From GCA-2722315 sp032251355 (GTDB lineage Bacteria; Pseudomonadota; Gammaproteobacteria; Xanthomonadales; Wenzhouxiangellaceae), in NCBI GenBank assembly GCA_032251355.1, contig JAVVDV010000008.1:1-64000 (forward strand): 64,000 nucleotides of DNA, written 5' to 3'. The first letter of the stretch is position 1. Every line of letters begins with the position of its first letter. The translations under genes were made by a program, and so were the position numbers. This document shows, piece by piece, positions 8,468 to 17,563 of the stretch. Below the pieces are notes generated by a model, which saw nothing but the letters and a program-made list of their open reading frames with translations, was not told the DNA's origin and did no database searches.

Positions 8468-8973
8468 GTACCAATCTGGACCTGGTGGACCTGTTCGATC
8501 AAGCCGCCTCGCAGCTTCCCGATGGACTGCTGGGCGCCAGGCGGCCGACCCATATCCGCGGCGCGATCGACAGCACGGTGGTTTCGTCGGCGGATGAGCT
8601 GGCACGCTGCATTGCCGGTTCCACGTTGCGCGATGGATGGGCGATGTATCAGAGCCAGTTGATTGTCGAGTTGCAGGCTTTGCCTGTCGTTGCCGATGCG
8701 GATGCCGGTCGCTTGATTGCCGCGGAGTGGACGACCGCGGAGGGTGGTTCGGCTGCCGTGCGTCTGATCGAGCGCGGCGCCTATCGCGTGACCGAGTGGC
8801 GCGAGCGTCCGGACGGGACCGAGTGGTTGTGCGAAGAACTGACATACCGAGGGATCGACGGTGGCCAGCTTCGATACCTGCGTTTGTGGCCGATTGAAGA
8901 TCTCGCACAGCATGACTTGCGGCCTGCAGTTTCCGTGTTTGCCGGCCGCGTGGAAGGAGGCAGCGACGAATGA
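8464..8973 (+). CDS. csx19: Csx19-like (TIGR03984-type) CRISPR-associated protein
   Basis: This 169-residue protein overlaps both neighbours by 4 nt. It lacks a RAMP glycine loop and membrane segments. Its size, acidity and position just before a TIGR03986-like RAMP match the TIGR03984/Csx19 group, which occurs only in type III-D-like cas clusters. A tryptophan- and tyrosine-rich beta-strand centre (ARLIERGAYRVTEWRE-like pattern and WLCEELTYRG) is visible. No enzymatic motif is seen; the group has no firmly assigned role and is probably a complex subunit. The call depends on context plus general resemblance. Confidence 0.6.
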   Translation: MSTNLDLVDLFDQAASQLPDGLLGARRPTHIRGAIDSTVVSSADELARCIAGSTLRDGWAMYQSQLIVELQALPVVADADAGRLIAAEWTTAEGGSAAVRLIERGAYRVTEWRERPDGTEWLCEELTYRGIDGGQLRYLRLWPIEDLAQHDLRPAVSVFAGRVEGGSDE

Positions 8974-11195
8974 ATCCCGTATCCGTATCCGAATACGTGC
9001 AGCATCTGACCGGCGTTCACGCGCCGTATAACTTTACCCCGCTCAATGAGCAGGTCTACACCGTGCCCGCCGAGTATGCGGCGCGTGTCGGGCACGACGT
9101 TCCGTTTCGCGATGCCATCAGTGGTTCCATCGAGCTGGAGATCGAGGCGGTTACGCCACTGTGTGTGGGTAATGAGCAGACGTCGTCGGATAAGGAAGAA
9201 CGACACATCCCGAGCCGCGTGGAGCCGCTGCGTCTTCCCGATGGGCGCTATGCGATTGCGGGTTCGAGCTTGCGCGGGATGATCCGAAGCGTCGTCGAGA
9301 TTATCGGATTCGGTCGGATGCAGCGATTCGATGATCGGCATTTAAGCTTTCGCGACCTGGCCGGGTCGGTCAAGGATCAGTATCGCGCGCGCATGACTGA
9401 GACGCGGTCCGGTGGCTTCCATCCTCTGGCCAAGGCAGGTTGGCTCGAGTTCAATGGTCTCGCCGGTGGCTGGACGATCATTCCATGTGATTATGCGAGG
9501 GTTCCGCATCAGCTGCTCTACGACCATTCCAACCGAAAGTGGCGTGCGTTCGAGGAACGTTCTACTGCGGGCGATAAGTATGAGCAATGGAAGAAGACCG
9601 GGCAGTCGCTGCAGCTGACCTTCGAGCATGAAGGCATGCAGAAGGATGAAGCCAGTGGCACCTGGGCGGTGCGCTGCACTGCACTGGGCGAGGGGAGCTT
9701 GCAGGGCACATTGGTATTTACCGGCCAGCCCGGACCATATCGGATGGCCGACGATGACCAGAAAAAGAAACACAAGAAGAAGGTCGAATTCATTTTCTTC
9801 GATGAGCGTGCCTCCGATGCGATCGACGTTCCCGACGCGATCATTCGCACCTTCAAGGATGTGCATGAGGAGTCTCCGGCCTGGAAATTTCTGAAGGGAC
9901 GGGATTATCAACGCATGATTGAATCTCGTGGCTTTCGGGTGCCGGTGTTCTACCTTGACGATGACGAGGACCTGCCTTCGGCGATCGGGCTTTCCCTGAT
10001 GTTTCGGTTGCCCTATCGGAATACGATTGCCGATGCAGTCGTCGGACCTTTCCCCCAGCATGACGCGGCGTTGAAGGATGATCTGGCCAACAGTATTTTT
10101 GGTCATTTGTCCGATGAAGCTGGGCAGTCGCTGAAGAGCCGGGTGTGTTTCGGCACGGCGATCTGTGCAGAACGCGAGCCGAGCTTGCACAACCAGACCG
10201 TGATTCTTGTAAACCCCAATCCAGCGTTCTACCCGGCTTATCTGGAGCAGCCGACCGCGACCGATCCCCGGCATTCAGGCCGGCTCTCGGCGGCTGAATA
10301 CAAAACCTACGAGGTCGATAAACCGAAAATTCGCGGATGGAAGCGCTACCCGGCACGAACCGAAGTCACGCCCAGGGCGTTGTCGGAGCACAATGGCCAG
10401 CGCATGAATACCGAGCTGACCCTGTACCCGGCGGGAACGAAGTTCATGGCCAGAATTCGTTGCCATAACTTGCGGCCGGTGGAGCTGGGTGCATTGGTCT
10501 GGGCGCTGGAGCTGGGCGGTGAAAATGAACTGGTCCACTCGTTGGGGATGGGCAAGCCCTACGGCTATGGCCAGGTCCGCTGCACGATTCGCGAGAGCCG
10601 ACTGGAGTCTGTCAGTGGTCATGATGTTGGTGCTGATGACGCTGTGGCCGCATTTGTCAACGAAATGGAAAGCTGGGCCGAAAGCCACTCGATCGCGATG
10701 CCGGAGGGCTGGCTGAACAGCGACCGGATGCGCTGCTTCCGAGCGCTGTGTCATCCGGGACGAGCCGCCGAATGGGAGGAGAAGACCGGTGCCAAGCTGC
10801 TATACCTGACGACCGATGATGAGTCAAGTCTGAGCGGCAACCACATGCCGGCCGCGCATCAGAAGATCAAGAGTGAAAAGCTGGTGTTGCCAGCCTATCT
10901 GAAGGCGCAGCCCGTGCTCGCGGCCGGTCTTGAAGAGAATCCTCAAGCCGATCAGTGGCTGACCGAGAATATCAGCCAGCTCAAGAGCTTGAGCAATATT
11001 CGCGATGAAGACGAGGTCTGGCGCCAGAAGGGGCTGGCCGAGCGCGTCGAGCAGATTGAGGATGAACAGATTCAGCGTGCAGTCGCACAGCGTATCAAGG
11101 CGTTCTGGAACAAGAAAAACTGGTGGATTGGGGCGAAAAGAAAGAGGAGACAGGTGCGCGAAATCTATGTGGGGATCCTCGGCGAGAGCGAATGA
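8970..11195 (+). CDS. Large TIGR03986-like type III RAMP protein
   Basis: This 741-residue protein starts 4 nt inside csx19. Its N-terminus (PYNFTPLNEQVY, then a strand ending VTPLCVGN, then IAGSSLRGMIRSVVEI) matches the TIGR03986 RAMP family. The glycine-rich loop SLGMGKPYGYGQVRC lies near residue 530. A second PFRN-like core, LMFRLPYRN, and a lysine-rich insert (KKKHKKKVEF, near 266) lie between them. About 200 residues after the loop are helical and charged, ending in a basic tail, KRKRRQ. The family is usually nearer 550 residues, so this copy is long. It probably binds crRNA in the III-D complex. Local GC is lower than in cas10, which may reflect a different history. Confidence 0.75.
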   Translation: MNPVSVSEYVQHLTGVHAPYNFTPLNEQVYTVPAEYAARVGHDVPFRDAISGSIELEIEAVTPLCVGNEQTSSDKEERHIPSRVEPLRLPDGRYAIAGSSLRGMIRSVVEIIGFGRMQRFDDRHLSFRDLAGSVKDQYRARMTETRSGGFHPLAKAGWLEFNGLAGGWTIIPCDYARVPHQLLYDHSNRKWRAFEERSTAGDKYEQWKKTGQSLQLTFEHEGMQKDEASGTWAVRCTALGEGSLQGTLVFTGQPGPYRMADDDQKKKHKKKVEFIFFDERASDAIDVPDAIIRTFKDVHEESPAWKFLKGRDYQRMIESRGFRVPVFYLDDDEDLPSAIGLSLMFRLPYRNTIADAVVGPFPQHDAALKDDLANSIFGHLSDEAGQSLKSRVCFGTAICAEREPSLHNQTVILVNPNPAFYPAYLEQPTATDPRHSGRLSAAEYKTYEVDKPKIRGWKRYPARTEVTPRALSEHNGQRMNTELTLYPAGTKFMARIRCHNLRPVELGALVWALELGGENELVHSLGMGKPYGYGQVRCTIRESRLESVSGHDVGADDAVAAFVNEMESWAESHSIAMPEGWLNSDRMRCFRALCHPGRAAEWEEKTGAKLLYLTTDDESSLSGNHMPAAHQKIKSEKLVLPAYLKAQPVLAAGLEENPQADQWLTENISQLKSLSNIRDEDEVWRQKGLAERVEQIEDEQIQRAVAQRIKAFWNKKNWWIGAKRKRRQVREIYVGILGESE

Positions 11196-11500
11196 CCGTC
11201 CACCTTGTAACCCGGCATCAAGGAGCGATCGACTGGTTGACCTCGCAGGGCATCCAGTGGGATTCCTGCCATGCGCACCTGAACATTCAGGATATTGCGC
11301 GCGGAGACACAGTGGTTGGCATCCTGCCGCTGCCGAAGGCAGCCGCGGTCTGCGCGAAGGGTGCGAGATACCTGCATGTTTGTATTGATGTCCCAGCCGA
11401 CCGACGCGGCGAGGAATTGAGCCTCGCTGAGATGGCCCACTTGAGCCCAACGATCAGGGAATTCCACGCTTTTGAGGCTTCCCCGGCAGCGCATGGCTGA
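11192..11500 (+). CDS. csx16: Csx16 (VVA1548 family), probable cyclic-oligoadenylate ring nuclease
   Basis: This 102-residue protein overlaps the preceding stop by 4 nt. It has the family's features in order: VTRHQGAIDWLTSQGI at the N-terminus, HAHLNIQDIARGDTVVGILP in the middle and RRGEELSLAEM near the end. Csx16 accompanies type III loci; family members have been linked to degradation of cyclic oligoadenylate, which would switch off the signal made by Cas10. In this operon it is the only clear off-switch apart from the CARF protein. An 80-bp gap then separates it from the PIWI gene. The family call is confident; the activity is knowledge of the family, not seen here. Confidence 0.85.
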   Translation: MTVHLVTRHQGAIDWLTSQGIQWDSCHAHLNIQDIARGDTVVGILPLPKAAAVCAKGARYLHVCIDVPADRRGEELSLAEMAHLSPTIREFHAFEASPAAHG

Positions 11501-11580
11501 ACGCGGCACCGGGACCGGAGAACTGCCAGAGCGATTGAGAGTCCAGGAATCCGCCGGAAAGCGACCACCGGAGCGTGCCA

Positions 11581-13215
11581 ATGTCTGAGCTGCAGATTTC
11601 GCTGTACGAGCCTGAAGATACACGCAATTGGCCTCAGCACGTTGCCGATGTGCTTGGTGCAAACGCATTTCGTGTCCAGGCGCGCGGTCAATATCGACTT
11701 GATGCATGGCAGCCGGCGGCCACGGTGCGCGTGCGCCCGGGGCTTTTCCGTATCGACGGATTTCAGTTCGATTCTGCGTGGTTTTCCAGCACCCGGCCGG
11801 CAGTACGCATTCATCCACGACGGTTCTACTTCGAAACGCAGGAAGCGCAGGAGCCGCTTTCCCAGCCAGAGTATCGCCTGGTGGACACCAGCAAGGTTCG
11901 ACCCGCGCCGGCGGCCCGGTTGCTTGAGAGCTTGGTCGATACCAGTCAAACGCTGACCAATGGCGGGGTACTTCAGAGAATCCATATCAGCCCCGATTCC
12001 GTACGCACCGGGCTGGTGCAACGTACCAAGGGGATCGGTCGGGATGGCGCATGCTTTGAGCTCGATGCCGATCTGTGGAGGAACCTTGCGCGCACCAAAG
12101 TCTTTTCGGTGCCGGAACGCCTCAACATTATGCTCATCTACGATGATTCCATGGATGACAATGTGGTACAGACGTATCGCCGTATGCTCGAGCGAGAATG
12201 GTTGCCGGAGCTGGGCGTGGCGGTTGGTGACAGGACGATTCGACCGGCGCATTTGTCATCAGTGCTGCCGGCGATCAAGCACGTTCAATCAGGGACTCGA
12301 AAGGGTAATTTCGAGGATGCGGTCTTTCTGGTCGCGCTCGACGGCAAGCCGGGCGACCCGCTGCCGGAAGATCAGGCCGAGTTTCTTTCGGTACTTGACC
12401 AGATGAATCTCCCGTACCGCTGTTTCTCGGCCGAAAACAGACAACCGAAGTGGTCCGCTCGCGCCCAGGCAGTGTCCATCCTTGATGGGGCCGGCGGTAT
12501 TTCCTACAAGCTCTCGTTGCCAACTACGCAGATCCCCGACGACGCATTGATCTTCGGGATCGATATTGGTCACGATACGAAGAGCCGTCGCATCAGTCAT
12601 GTCGTTGTTTCGGCGGTTGATGCATCAGGCCGGCACATCGTGTCACTGCGCAAGCATGAAGCGTTGAATGAGTCGCTGGCTGCCGATTTGATCGCTTCCA
12701 TGCTGCAGCGGGCGCGGATCGCTGCCGAACAGAGAATCGGGCGACCGGCAAGTGCGGCGATCATTTATCGGGATGGTCTGATCCCGGCCAAGGGTTCGCG
12801 CAAGTCGAGCTCAGCCGAGAGCCCGGAGGTGTATGCCAAAGCGCTCGACCTGCCAGTGACAATCGTCGAATTGCGCAAGCGCCATAATCCAATCGTCTAT
12901 CACGCGACCGGGGCCGGATATGAGCCCGTGGCCGCGGGGACCTCCTGTGCTCCAGCCGAATCGGAAGTGCGCTTTTTGACCGCCTATACCTCGCTGGTGG
13001 GGCTGCCACGTGTTTTCAAGCTGCGCGTGATTCCCGGATTCGACGAGCTCGAAATTGGTATCGAGGATGCGGCGGTATTGACCGTTGGTCTGTGCTACTC
13101 GCCCTCTCTAGGCCTCAAGTCACATCTGCCCGGTCCGATCTGCTGGGCCGATGGCATCGCATCTACGCGAGCGCACTCCTACAAATTTGCCGGTCAGACG
13201 GTAATCGACGTGTAA
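11581..13215 (+). CDS. PIWI-domain Argonaute-like protein associated with the type III CRISPR operon
   Basis: This 544-residue protein starts at ATG 11581, with GGAG 7 nt upstream (a GTG lies at 11575). The C-terminal half (about 315-544) is a PIWI domain: FGIDIGHDT (D328), a glutamate at 364 in the HEALNES stretch, IIYRDGL (D398) and CWADGIASTRAH (D524). This gives a full D-E-D-D candidate set; the 36- and 70-residue spacings from the first Asp fit catalytically active prokaryotic Argonautes such as the CRISPR-linked one from Marinitoga. Residues about 175-310 (LNIMLIYDDS onward) look like a MID domain, but the usual 5'-phosphate Y-K-Q-K residues are not evident. The first 170 residues are beta-rich, with no recognisable PAZ. 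It probably cleaves nucleic acid with a guide, possibly a crRNA. It is last in the operon direction, followed by a long gap. Confidence 0.85.
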   Translation: MSELQISLYEPEDTRNWPQHVADVLGANAFRVQARGQYRLDAWQPAATVRVRPGLFRIDGFQFDSAWFSSTRPAVRIHPRRFYFETQEAQEPLSQPEYRLVDTSKVRPAPAARLLESLVDTSQTLTNGGVLQRIHISPDSVRTGLVQRTKGIGRDGACFELDADLWRNLARTKVFSVPERLNIMLIYDDSMDDNVVQTYRRMLEREWLPELGVAVGDRTIRPAHLSSVLPAIKHVQSGTRKGNFEDAVFLVALDGKPGDPLPEDQAEFLSVLDQMNLPYRCFSAENRQPKWSARAQAVSILDGAGGISYKLSLPTTQIPDDALIFGIDIGHDTKSRRISHVVVSAVDASGRHIVSLRKHEALNESLAADLIASMLQRARIAAEQRIGRPASAAIIYRDGLIPAKGSRKSSSAESPEVYAKALDLPVTIVELRKRHNPIVYHATGAGYEPVAAGTSCAPAESEVRFLTAYTSLVGLPRVFKLRVIPGFDELEIGIEDAAVLTVGLCYSPSLGLKSHLPGPICWADGIASTRAHSYKFAGQTVIDV

Positions 13216-13990
13216 GTCCAGAATCATGAATAGCGGCGCAGGGGCGCGTGCGCTAGGGTGTCGCTCATTGTTGGACGCCGGGTTGAAATTGGGAATGAAC
13301 ATTGCGAAACTCGGATAGACCCATATTTAAGCCGATCGGGAGTTGACTAGTCTTGGTGGGCACCTGGTTCTTGGCGAATAGGATGTATGGTGCGATCCGG
13401 GATCCTGCGTCGATATCCGAACGAGTGGTGGAGCTGGTGCTCCCCGGTCACATCTCGCAGTCGCTGGCCTAGGAGCTCGAAACGTCTCTATGGCGCACTT
13501 GATGGATAGGTGGGGAGATTGCTTGAAGGAGACTTTCTGGCTCATCATAAGCCTTGGGGGCGATGCTGGTGAGTGAGAAGAAATCCGCATGACCGCAAGG
13601 GGATCTTGGGCGTAGCTCGGCTTTTCAAGCACGATCAGATTGGGGGCATTTATGGGGGTATAAGTCAAAACCACATTGCATGTTATATCGGGAAATCAAA
13701 CAGCTATGATATTAATTAGGGTCCCTCAGCCGGCACCATTCTGAATACCTTCAAATCAATATCTTGCCGCTGCAGCGCGGTTTTCTGAAGGTGCCCTTTC
13801 CTCCGCGTGGGCGCATCGCAGGAACACTTGCCTCCCCTTTCTAAACGAGCCTCTTCCATCCGTCTCAAATTTTCCTTTGGCACCCAGGCTGAATCGCCCC
13901 GACTTATCCGGTTGCCATGAAGCCTTTTTTGCTTCCTTCTCATACTCTTCGCGCGACAACCCGCGTCGTGGCCAAAGGTATGCTTTGCGG
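13216..13990. other. 775-bp gene-poor gap between the CRISPR locus and recC
   Basis: The region is visibly less GC-rich than its surroundings, particularly 13640-13740 (runs such as TTATATCGGG and TATGATATTAATTAGGG). No open frame here has a convincing start, codon pattern or family resemblance. It probably marks the edge of the acquired defence island and contains the recC promoter, with decayed sequence. No inverted repeat, integrase remnant or tRNA fragment could be recognised. Confidence 0.4.
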
Positions 13991-16900
13991 ATGATTGCGC
14001 ATGCTGCTTTGAACGATGATGTTTCGGCCGGATTGGCCATTCTCCATGCCAACCGCAGCGAGGATTTGCGCCAGTTGTTCCTCGCGCACGTTGCGCGCCG
14101 CCCGCTGCAACCGCTGGAAGATGAGGTGGTGCTGGTTCAGTCGGTCGGGATCGGTCGCTGGCTGCAGTTGGGCATGGCGGAGAATCCGGGTGCGGACGCG
14201 ATGGACGGGGGCTTGGGAATCGGTGCATCGGTGCGGTTCGAGCTGCCGGCCCGGTTCCTGTGGAATGCCTACCGCATCGTGCTCGGAGCCGACCGTCTGC
14301 CGGCCGAATCGCTGTTCGATCCTGATCGCCTGCAGTGGCTGGTCTTCCGCGAACTCGTTGCGGCCGCTCAGCGCCCCGGTTTCGAGCCGCTGGCGCGCTA
14401 TCTGGCGGTCGACGGTGGTGATAGCTACCGACGCTTCCAGCTTGCCGGCGAGATCGCCCGGCTGTTTGATACCTACCAGTTTTTCCGCGGCGACTGGCTG
14501 CTGGACTGGGAGGCCGGCCGCGATGTGCTTCGCCTGGAGGATCAACGCACGGTGGCGGTGCCGGACGAGCAGCGTTGGCAGCCGGGCCTCTGGCGCGCAC
14601 TGACCGAGGCAGCAGGACCGGCCGGCGGCCAGCATCGTGGCCGTCTGCACAATGAATTCGTTACTGCGCTGGAGCGTCCGGAAGCGGCGTTTCCGGCCCT
14701 GCCGCGCCGGATCAGCCTGTTTGGCATTACCGCGCTGCCGGCGCAAAGCCTGCGAGCGCTGGCCGCCCTGTCGCGCCATCTTCAGGTGCTGGTGTTCGTG
14801 CACAATCCATGCCGCTACTACTGGGGCAACATCATCGAGGCGCGCGAAGTGCAGCCGCGCTGGGGGGCGCGCCATCGCTCCCGCCCGGGCATGCCGCAAC
14901 AGCCGCTGGAAGCGGCCGAACTGGCGAACTGGGCCAACCCGCTGCTGGCATCCTGGGGCAAACAGGGGCGCGATTTCATCGGCTTGCTGGACCGGATGGA
15001 TCGTCCCGACGATTACATGAGCTGGTTCGATGATCGGATCGATCTGTTTGAAGATCATGCCGCGGTGACCGTCGGCCAAGCGGTTGCGCCGTTGTTGCAC
15101 CAGCTCCAGCAATCGATTCTGGACCTGACGCCGGCGCCCGCGCCGGAAGATCGTCCAGGCATTCCGGCCGCAGACGCTTCGATCCGTTTCGTGGCGGCCC
15201 ACGGACGCCAGCGCGAGGTCGAGATTCTGCACGACACGCTGCTCGGACTGTTCAAGGGCGAACACGGCCCGCAGCCGCGCGAAGTGGTTGTGATGGTCCC
15301 GTCGATCGACGACTATGCGCCCCACATCGCGGCGGTGTTCGGGCAGTACGCCGGGCTGGACGGGCAGCGCAGCGATGATGCCCGCTACATTCCCTATGCC
15401 ATCGCCGACCGCAAGGGGCAGGCCGACTCCAGCTTTCTGCGCACCCTCTCTGCTCTGCTCGAACTGCCGCACTGGCGCGTGACCGCCGACCAGGTGTTTG
15501 ACCTGCTGCAGGCACCGGCCATGCGCGCACGGTTCGGGATCGAGTCGAGCGATCTGGTCGTGATCGAACGCTGGCTGGCGGGCGCGGGTGTGCGCTGGGG
15601 AATCAATCGCAAGCACCGCGGAGTGCTCTTAGAAAGCGAGCAGGCCTTCAATCAGAACAGCTGGGCCTTCGGACTCGACCGGATGATGCTCGGCTATGCC
15701 TGTGGCCGCGCCGAGGCCTGGCTGGACACGATTGCTTACGACGAGATCACGGCCGGGCAAGCGCCCCTGGTCGCGGCGCTGCGGCGGCTGCTGTCGCGGC
15801 TGGAATACTGGCAATCGGCGCTCGCACAACCGGCAACACCGGAGCGATGGGACGAACGCATCCGGCGACTGGCCGAGGACTTCATGCTGGTCAAGGAAAG
15901 CGACGATACACTCGATCGCTACCGACTCGAGCGTGCGCTGGAAGCGCTGGCCGAGGCGCTGGCGCAGGCTGGCGTTACCGAGCCGCTCACGCGCGAGGTG
16001 GCGGCCGAAGCGCTGGCCGCCCGGCTCGAGCCGGAGGGTCCGGGCAGCCGCTTCCTGGCCGGCCGCGTGACTTTTTGCACGCTGGTGCCGATGCGCGCAA
16101 TCCCGTTTCGCGTGGTCTGCCTGCTGGGCATGAACGACGGCGAATATCCACGCAGCCACCGCGCGCCGGATTTCGATCTGATCGGCGACTTTCCGCGTCC
16201 GGGGGACCGCAGTCGCCGCGACGATGATCGCTACTTGTTCTTGCAGGCGCTGCTGTCGGCGCGCGAGACGTTGTACGTCAGTTGGGTCGGGCGCAGTCTG
16301 CGTGACAACAGCTCGATCCCGCCGTCGGTGCTGGTCGGTCAGTTGCGCGACGCGATTGCGCAGGGCTGGGCTTTGGATCCGCCTGCCGCCGACGAGCAGA
16401 GCACGCCTGCCGACGCTGGCCAGCGGCTGGTCGATCACCTGACGACCGTCCATCCGCTGCAGCCGTTCAGTCGTGAGTACTTCCGGCCCGCTCAGCAGCG
16501 CCTGCGCAGCCACTCGCGCGAATGGGCCGCGGTCTGGCAATCCTCGACTGATCCAGGGCCGGCGACGCACTCGGCTGCTCCGCTAGCCCTGAGTTGGCCA
16601 ACCGAGGCGATCGGCCTGCACACGCTGTCGACGTTCTTCAAGAAGCCGGTTGACTGCTTGCTGCGCGACACGCTGCAGATCCGCCTGGCATCCGATGTCG
16701 ACATCGGCGGGCTGCCGATCGACGAACCGATGGTCCTCGACAGTCTCGAGAAATGGCAGCTGGGTGATGAACTGTTGCAGCAACTGCTCGATGCGAGTGA
16801 TGAGCCGGAACAGCCGCGTCTGGATCGATACATTCAGCAGCTCGCTCGGGAAGGGCGCTTGCCGGTCGGCTTGCGCGGACAAGAGATCGCCGCGGAACTG

Positions 16901-17563
16901 ATCGAGGAGGCACATGCGATCGGCGAGCGCTACTTTGTCGCGTGCGAAACCTTTAACCAGCCGGTCGAGAAACAACGCATCGAGCTGGATTTCGAGATTG
17001 AAATTGACGGGCAGGTCGGCTCGATCAGTATTCACGACTGGTTGCCCGACATGCGTGGCAATTCAGCCGGTGATCGGGCCCGCATTCATCCCATGGCGAG
17101 CAAGGTCGGCGGGCCGCGTTCACCGGCCTGGGACAAGCTGGCCGCGCATTGGCCGCAGCACCTGGCCGCCTGCGCGGCCGATCTGCCGCTCGAGACCCTG
17201 CTGATCGGCAAGGACCAGAATCGGGCCCTGCCGCCGCTGGCTCCGGAACAGGCCCGGGCCCTGTTGCAGGATCTGGTGACCTGCGGGCTGATCGGCCGGA
17301 CCCGCCCGCTGCCGATCGACCCGAAAACCTCCGGCGAATACCTCAAGCACAAAGGCGCGGCCGATGCGCTGGACAGAGCCGCAAAGGTCTATGAAGGCGA
17401 TGGCTATAACGCGGGCGTGATCGCGCGCGATGCTGCACTTGCGCGCATCTATCCGGATTTCCAGAGCCTGCTCGGTGACCATGCCGATGGCTTCCGGGGC
17501 TGGTCCGAGCGCGTTTACGGACCGATGGTGCGCTGCGTGCTGAAAAGGGGTGTCGACGCATGA
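13991..17563 (+). CDS. recC: RecBCD exonuclease V, gamma subunit
   Basis: This 1190-residue protein is close to E. coli RecC in length. The ATG at 13991 was chosen because homology-like sequence (HANRSEDLRQLFLAHV) starts soon after; an upstream in-frame codon at 13877 is possible. RecC is an inactivated helicase/nuclease that splits the strands and recognises Chi. The typical motif LLGMNDGEYPRS is present near residue 710, and SVGIGRWLQLGMAE marks the N-terminal helicase-like fold. The gene overlaps recB by 4 nt (ATGA). The order recC-recB-recD is common in gammaproteobacteria lacking ptrA. Confidence 0.93.
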   Translation: MIAHAALNDDVSAGLAILHANRSEDLRQLFLAHVARRPLQPLEDEVVLVQSVGIGRWLQLGMAENPGADAMDGGLGIGASVRFELPARFLWNAYRIVLGADRLPAESLFDPDRLQWLVFRELVAAAQRPGFEPLARYLAVDGGDSYRRFQLAGEIARLFDTYQFFRGDWLLDWEAGRDVLRLEDQRTVAVPDEQRWQPGLWRALTEAAGPAGGQHRGRLHNEFVTALERPEAAFPALPRRISLFGITALPAQSLRALAALSRHLQVLVFVHNPCRYYWGNIIEAREVQPRWGARHRSRPGMPQQPLEAAELANWANPLLASWGKQGRDFIGLLDRMDRPDDYMSWFDDRIDLFEDHAAVTVGQAVAPLLHQLQQSILDLTPAPAPEDRPGIPAADASIRFVAAHGRQREVEILHDTLLGLFKGEHGPQPREVVVMVPSIDDYAPHIAAVFGQYAGLDGQRSDDARYIPYAIADRKGQADSSFLRTLSALLELPHWRVTADQVFDLLQAPAMRARFGIESSDLVVIERWLAGAGVRWGINRKHRGVLLESEQAFNQNSWAFGLDRMMLGYACGRAEAWLDTIAYDEITAGQAPLVAALRRLLSRLEYWQSALAQPATPERWDERIRRLAEDFMLVKESDDTLDRYRLERALEALAEALAQAGVTEPLTREVAAEALAARLEPEGPGSRFLAGRVTFCTLVPMRAIPFRVVCLLGMNDGEYPRSHRAPDFDLIGDFPRPGDRSRRDDDRYLFLQALLSARETLYVSWVGRSLRDNSSIPPSVLVGQLRDAIAQGWALDPPAADEQSTPADAGQRLVDHLTTVHPLQPFSREYFRPAQQRLRSHSREWAAVWQSSTDPGPATHSAAPLALSWPTEAIGLHTLSTFFKKPVDCLLRDTLQIRLASDVDIGGLPIDEPMVLDSLEKWQLGDELLQQLLDASDEPEQPRLDRYIQQLAREGRLPVGLRGQEIAAELIEEAHAIGERYFVACETFNQPVEKQRIELDFEIEIDGQVGSISIHDWLPDMRGNSAGDRARIHPMASKVGGPRSPAWDKLAAHWPQHLAACAADLPLETLLIGKDQNRALPPLAPEQARALLQDLVTCGLIGRTRPLPIDPKTSGEYLKHKGAADALDRAAKVYEGDGYNAGVIARDAALARIYPDFQSLLGDHADGFRGWSERVYGPMVRCVLKRGVDA

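Noticed and set aside
13327..13674. A 115-codon minus-strand frame in the gap before recC
   Set aside because: Its composition is erratic, with no family pattern and no ribosome-binding site; the gap is better described as decayed sequence.
13756..14052. A 98-codon minus-strand frame at the recC start, charged and protein-like
   Set aside because: It overlaps the first codons of recC, has no clear ribosome site and resembles no family I recognise.
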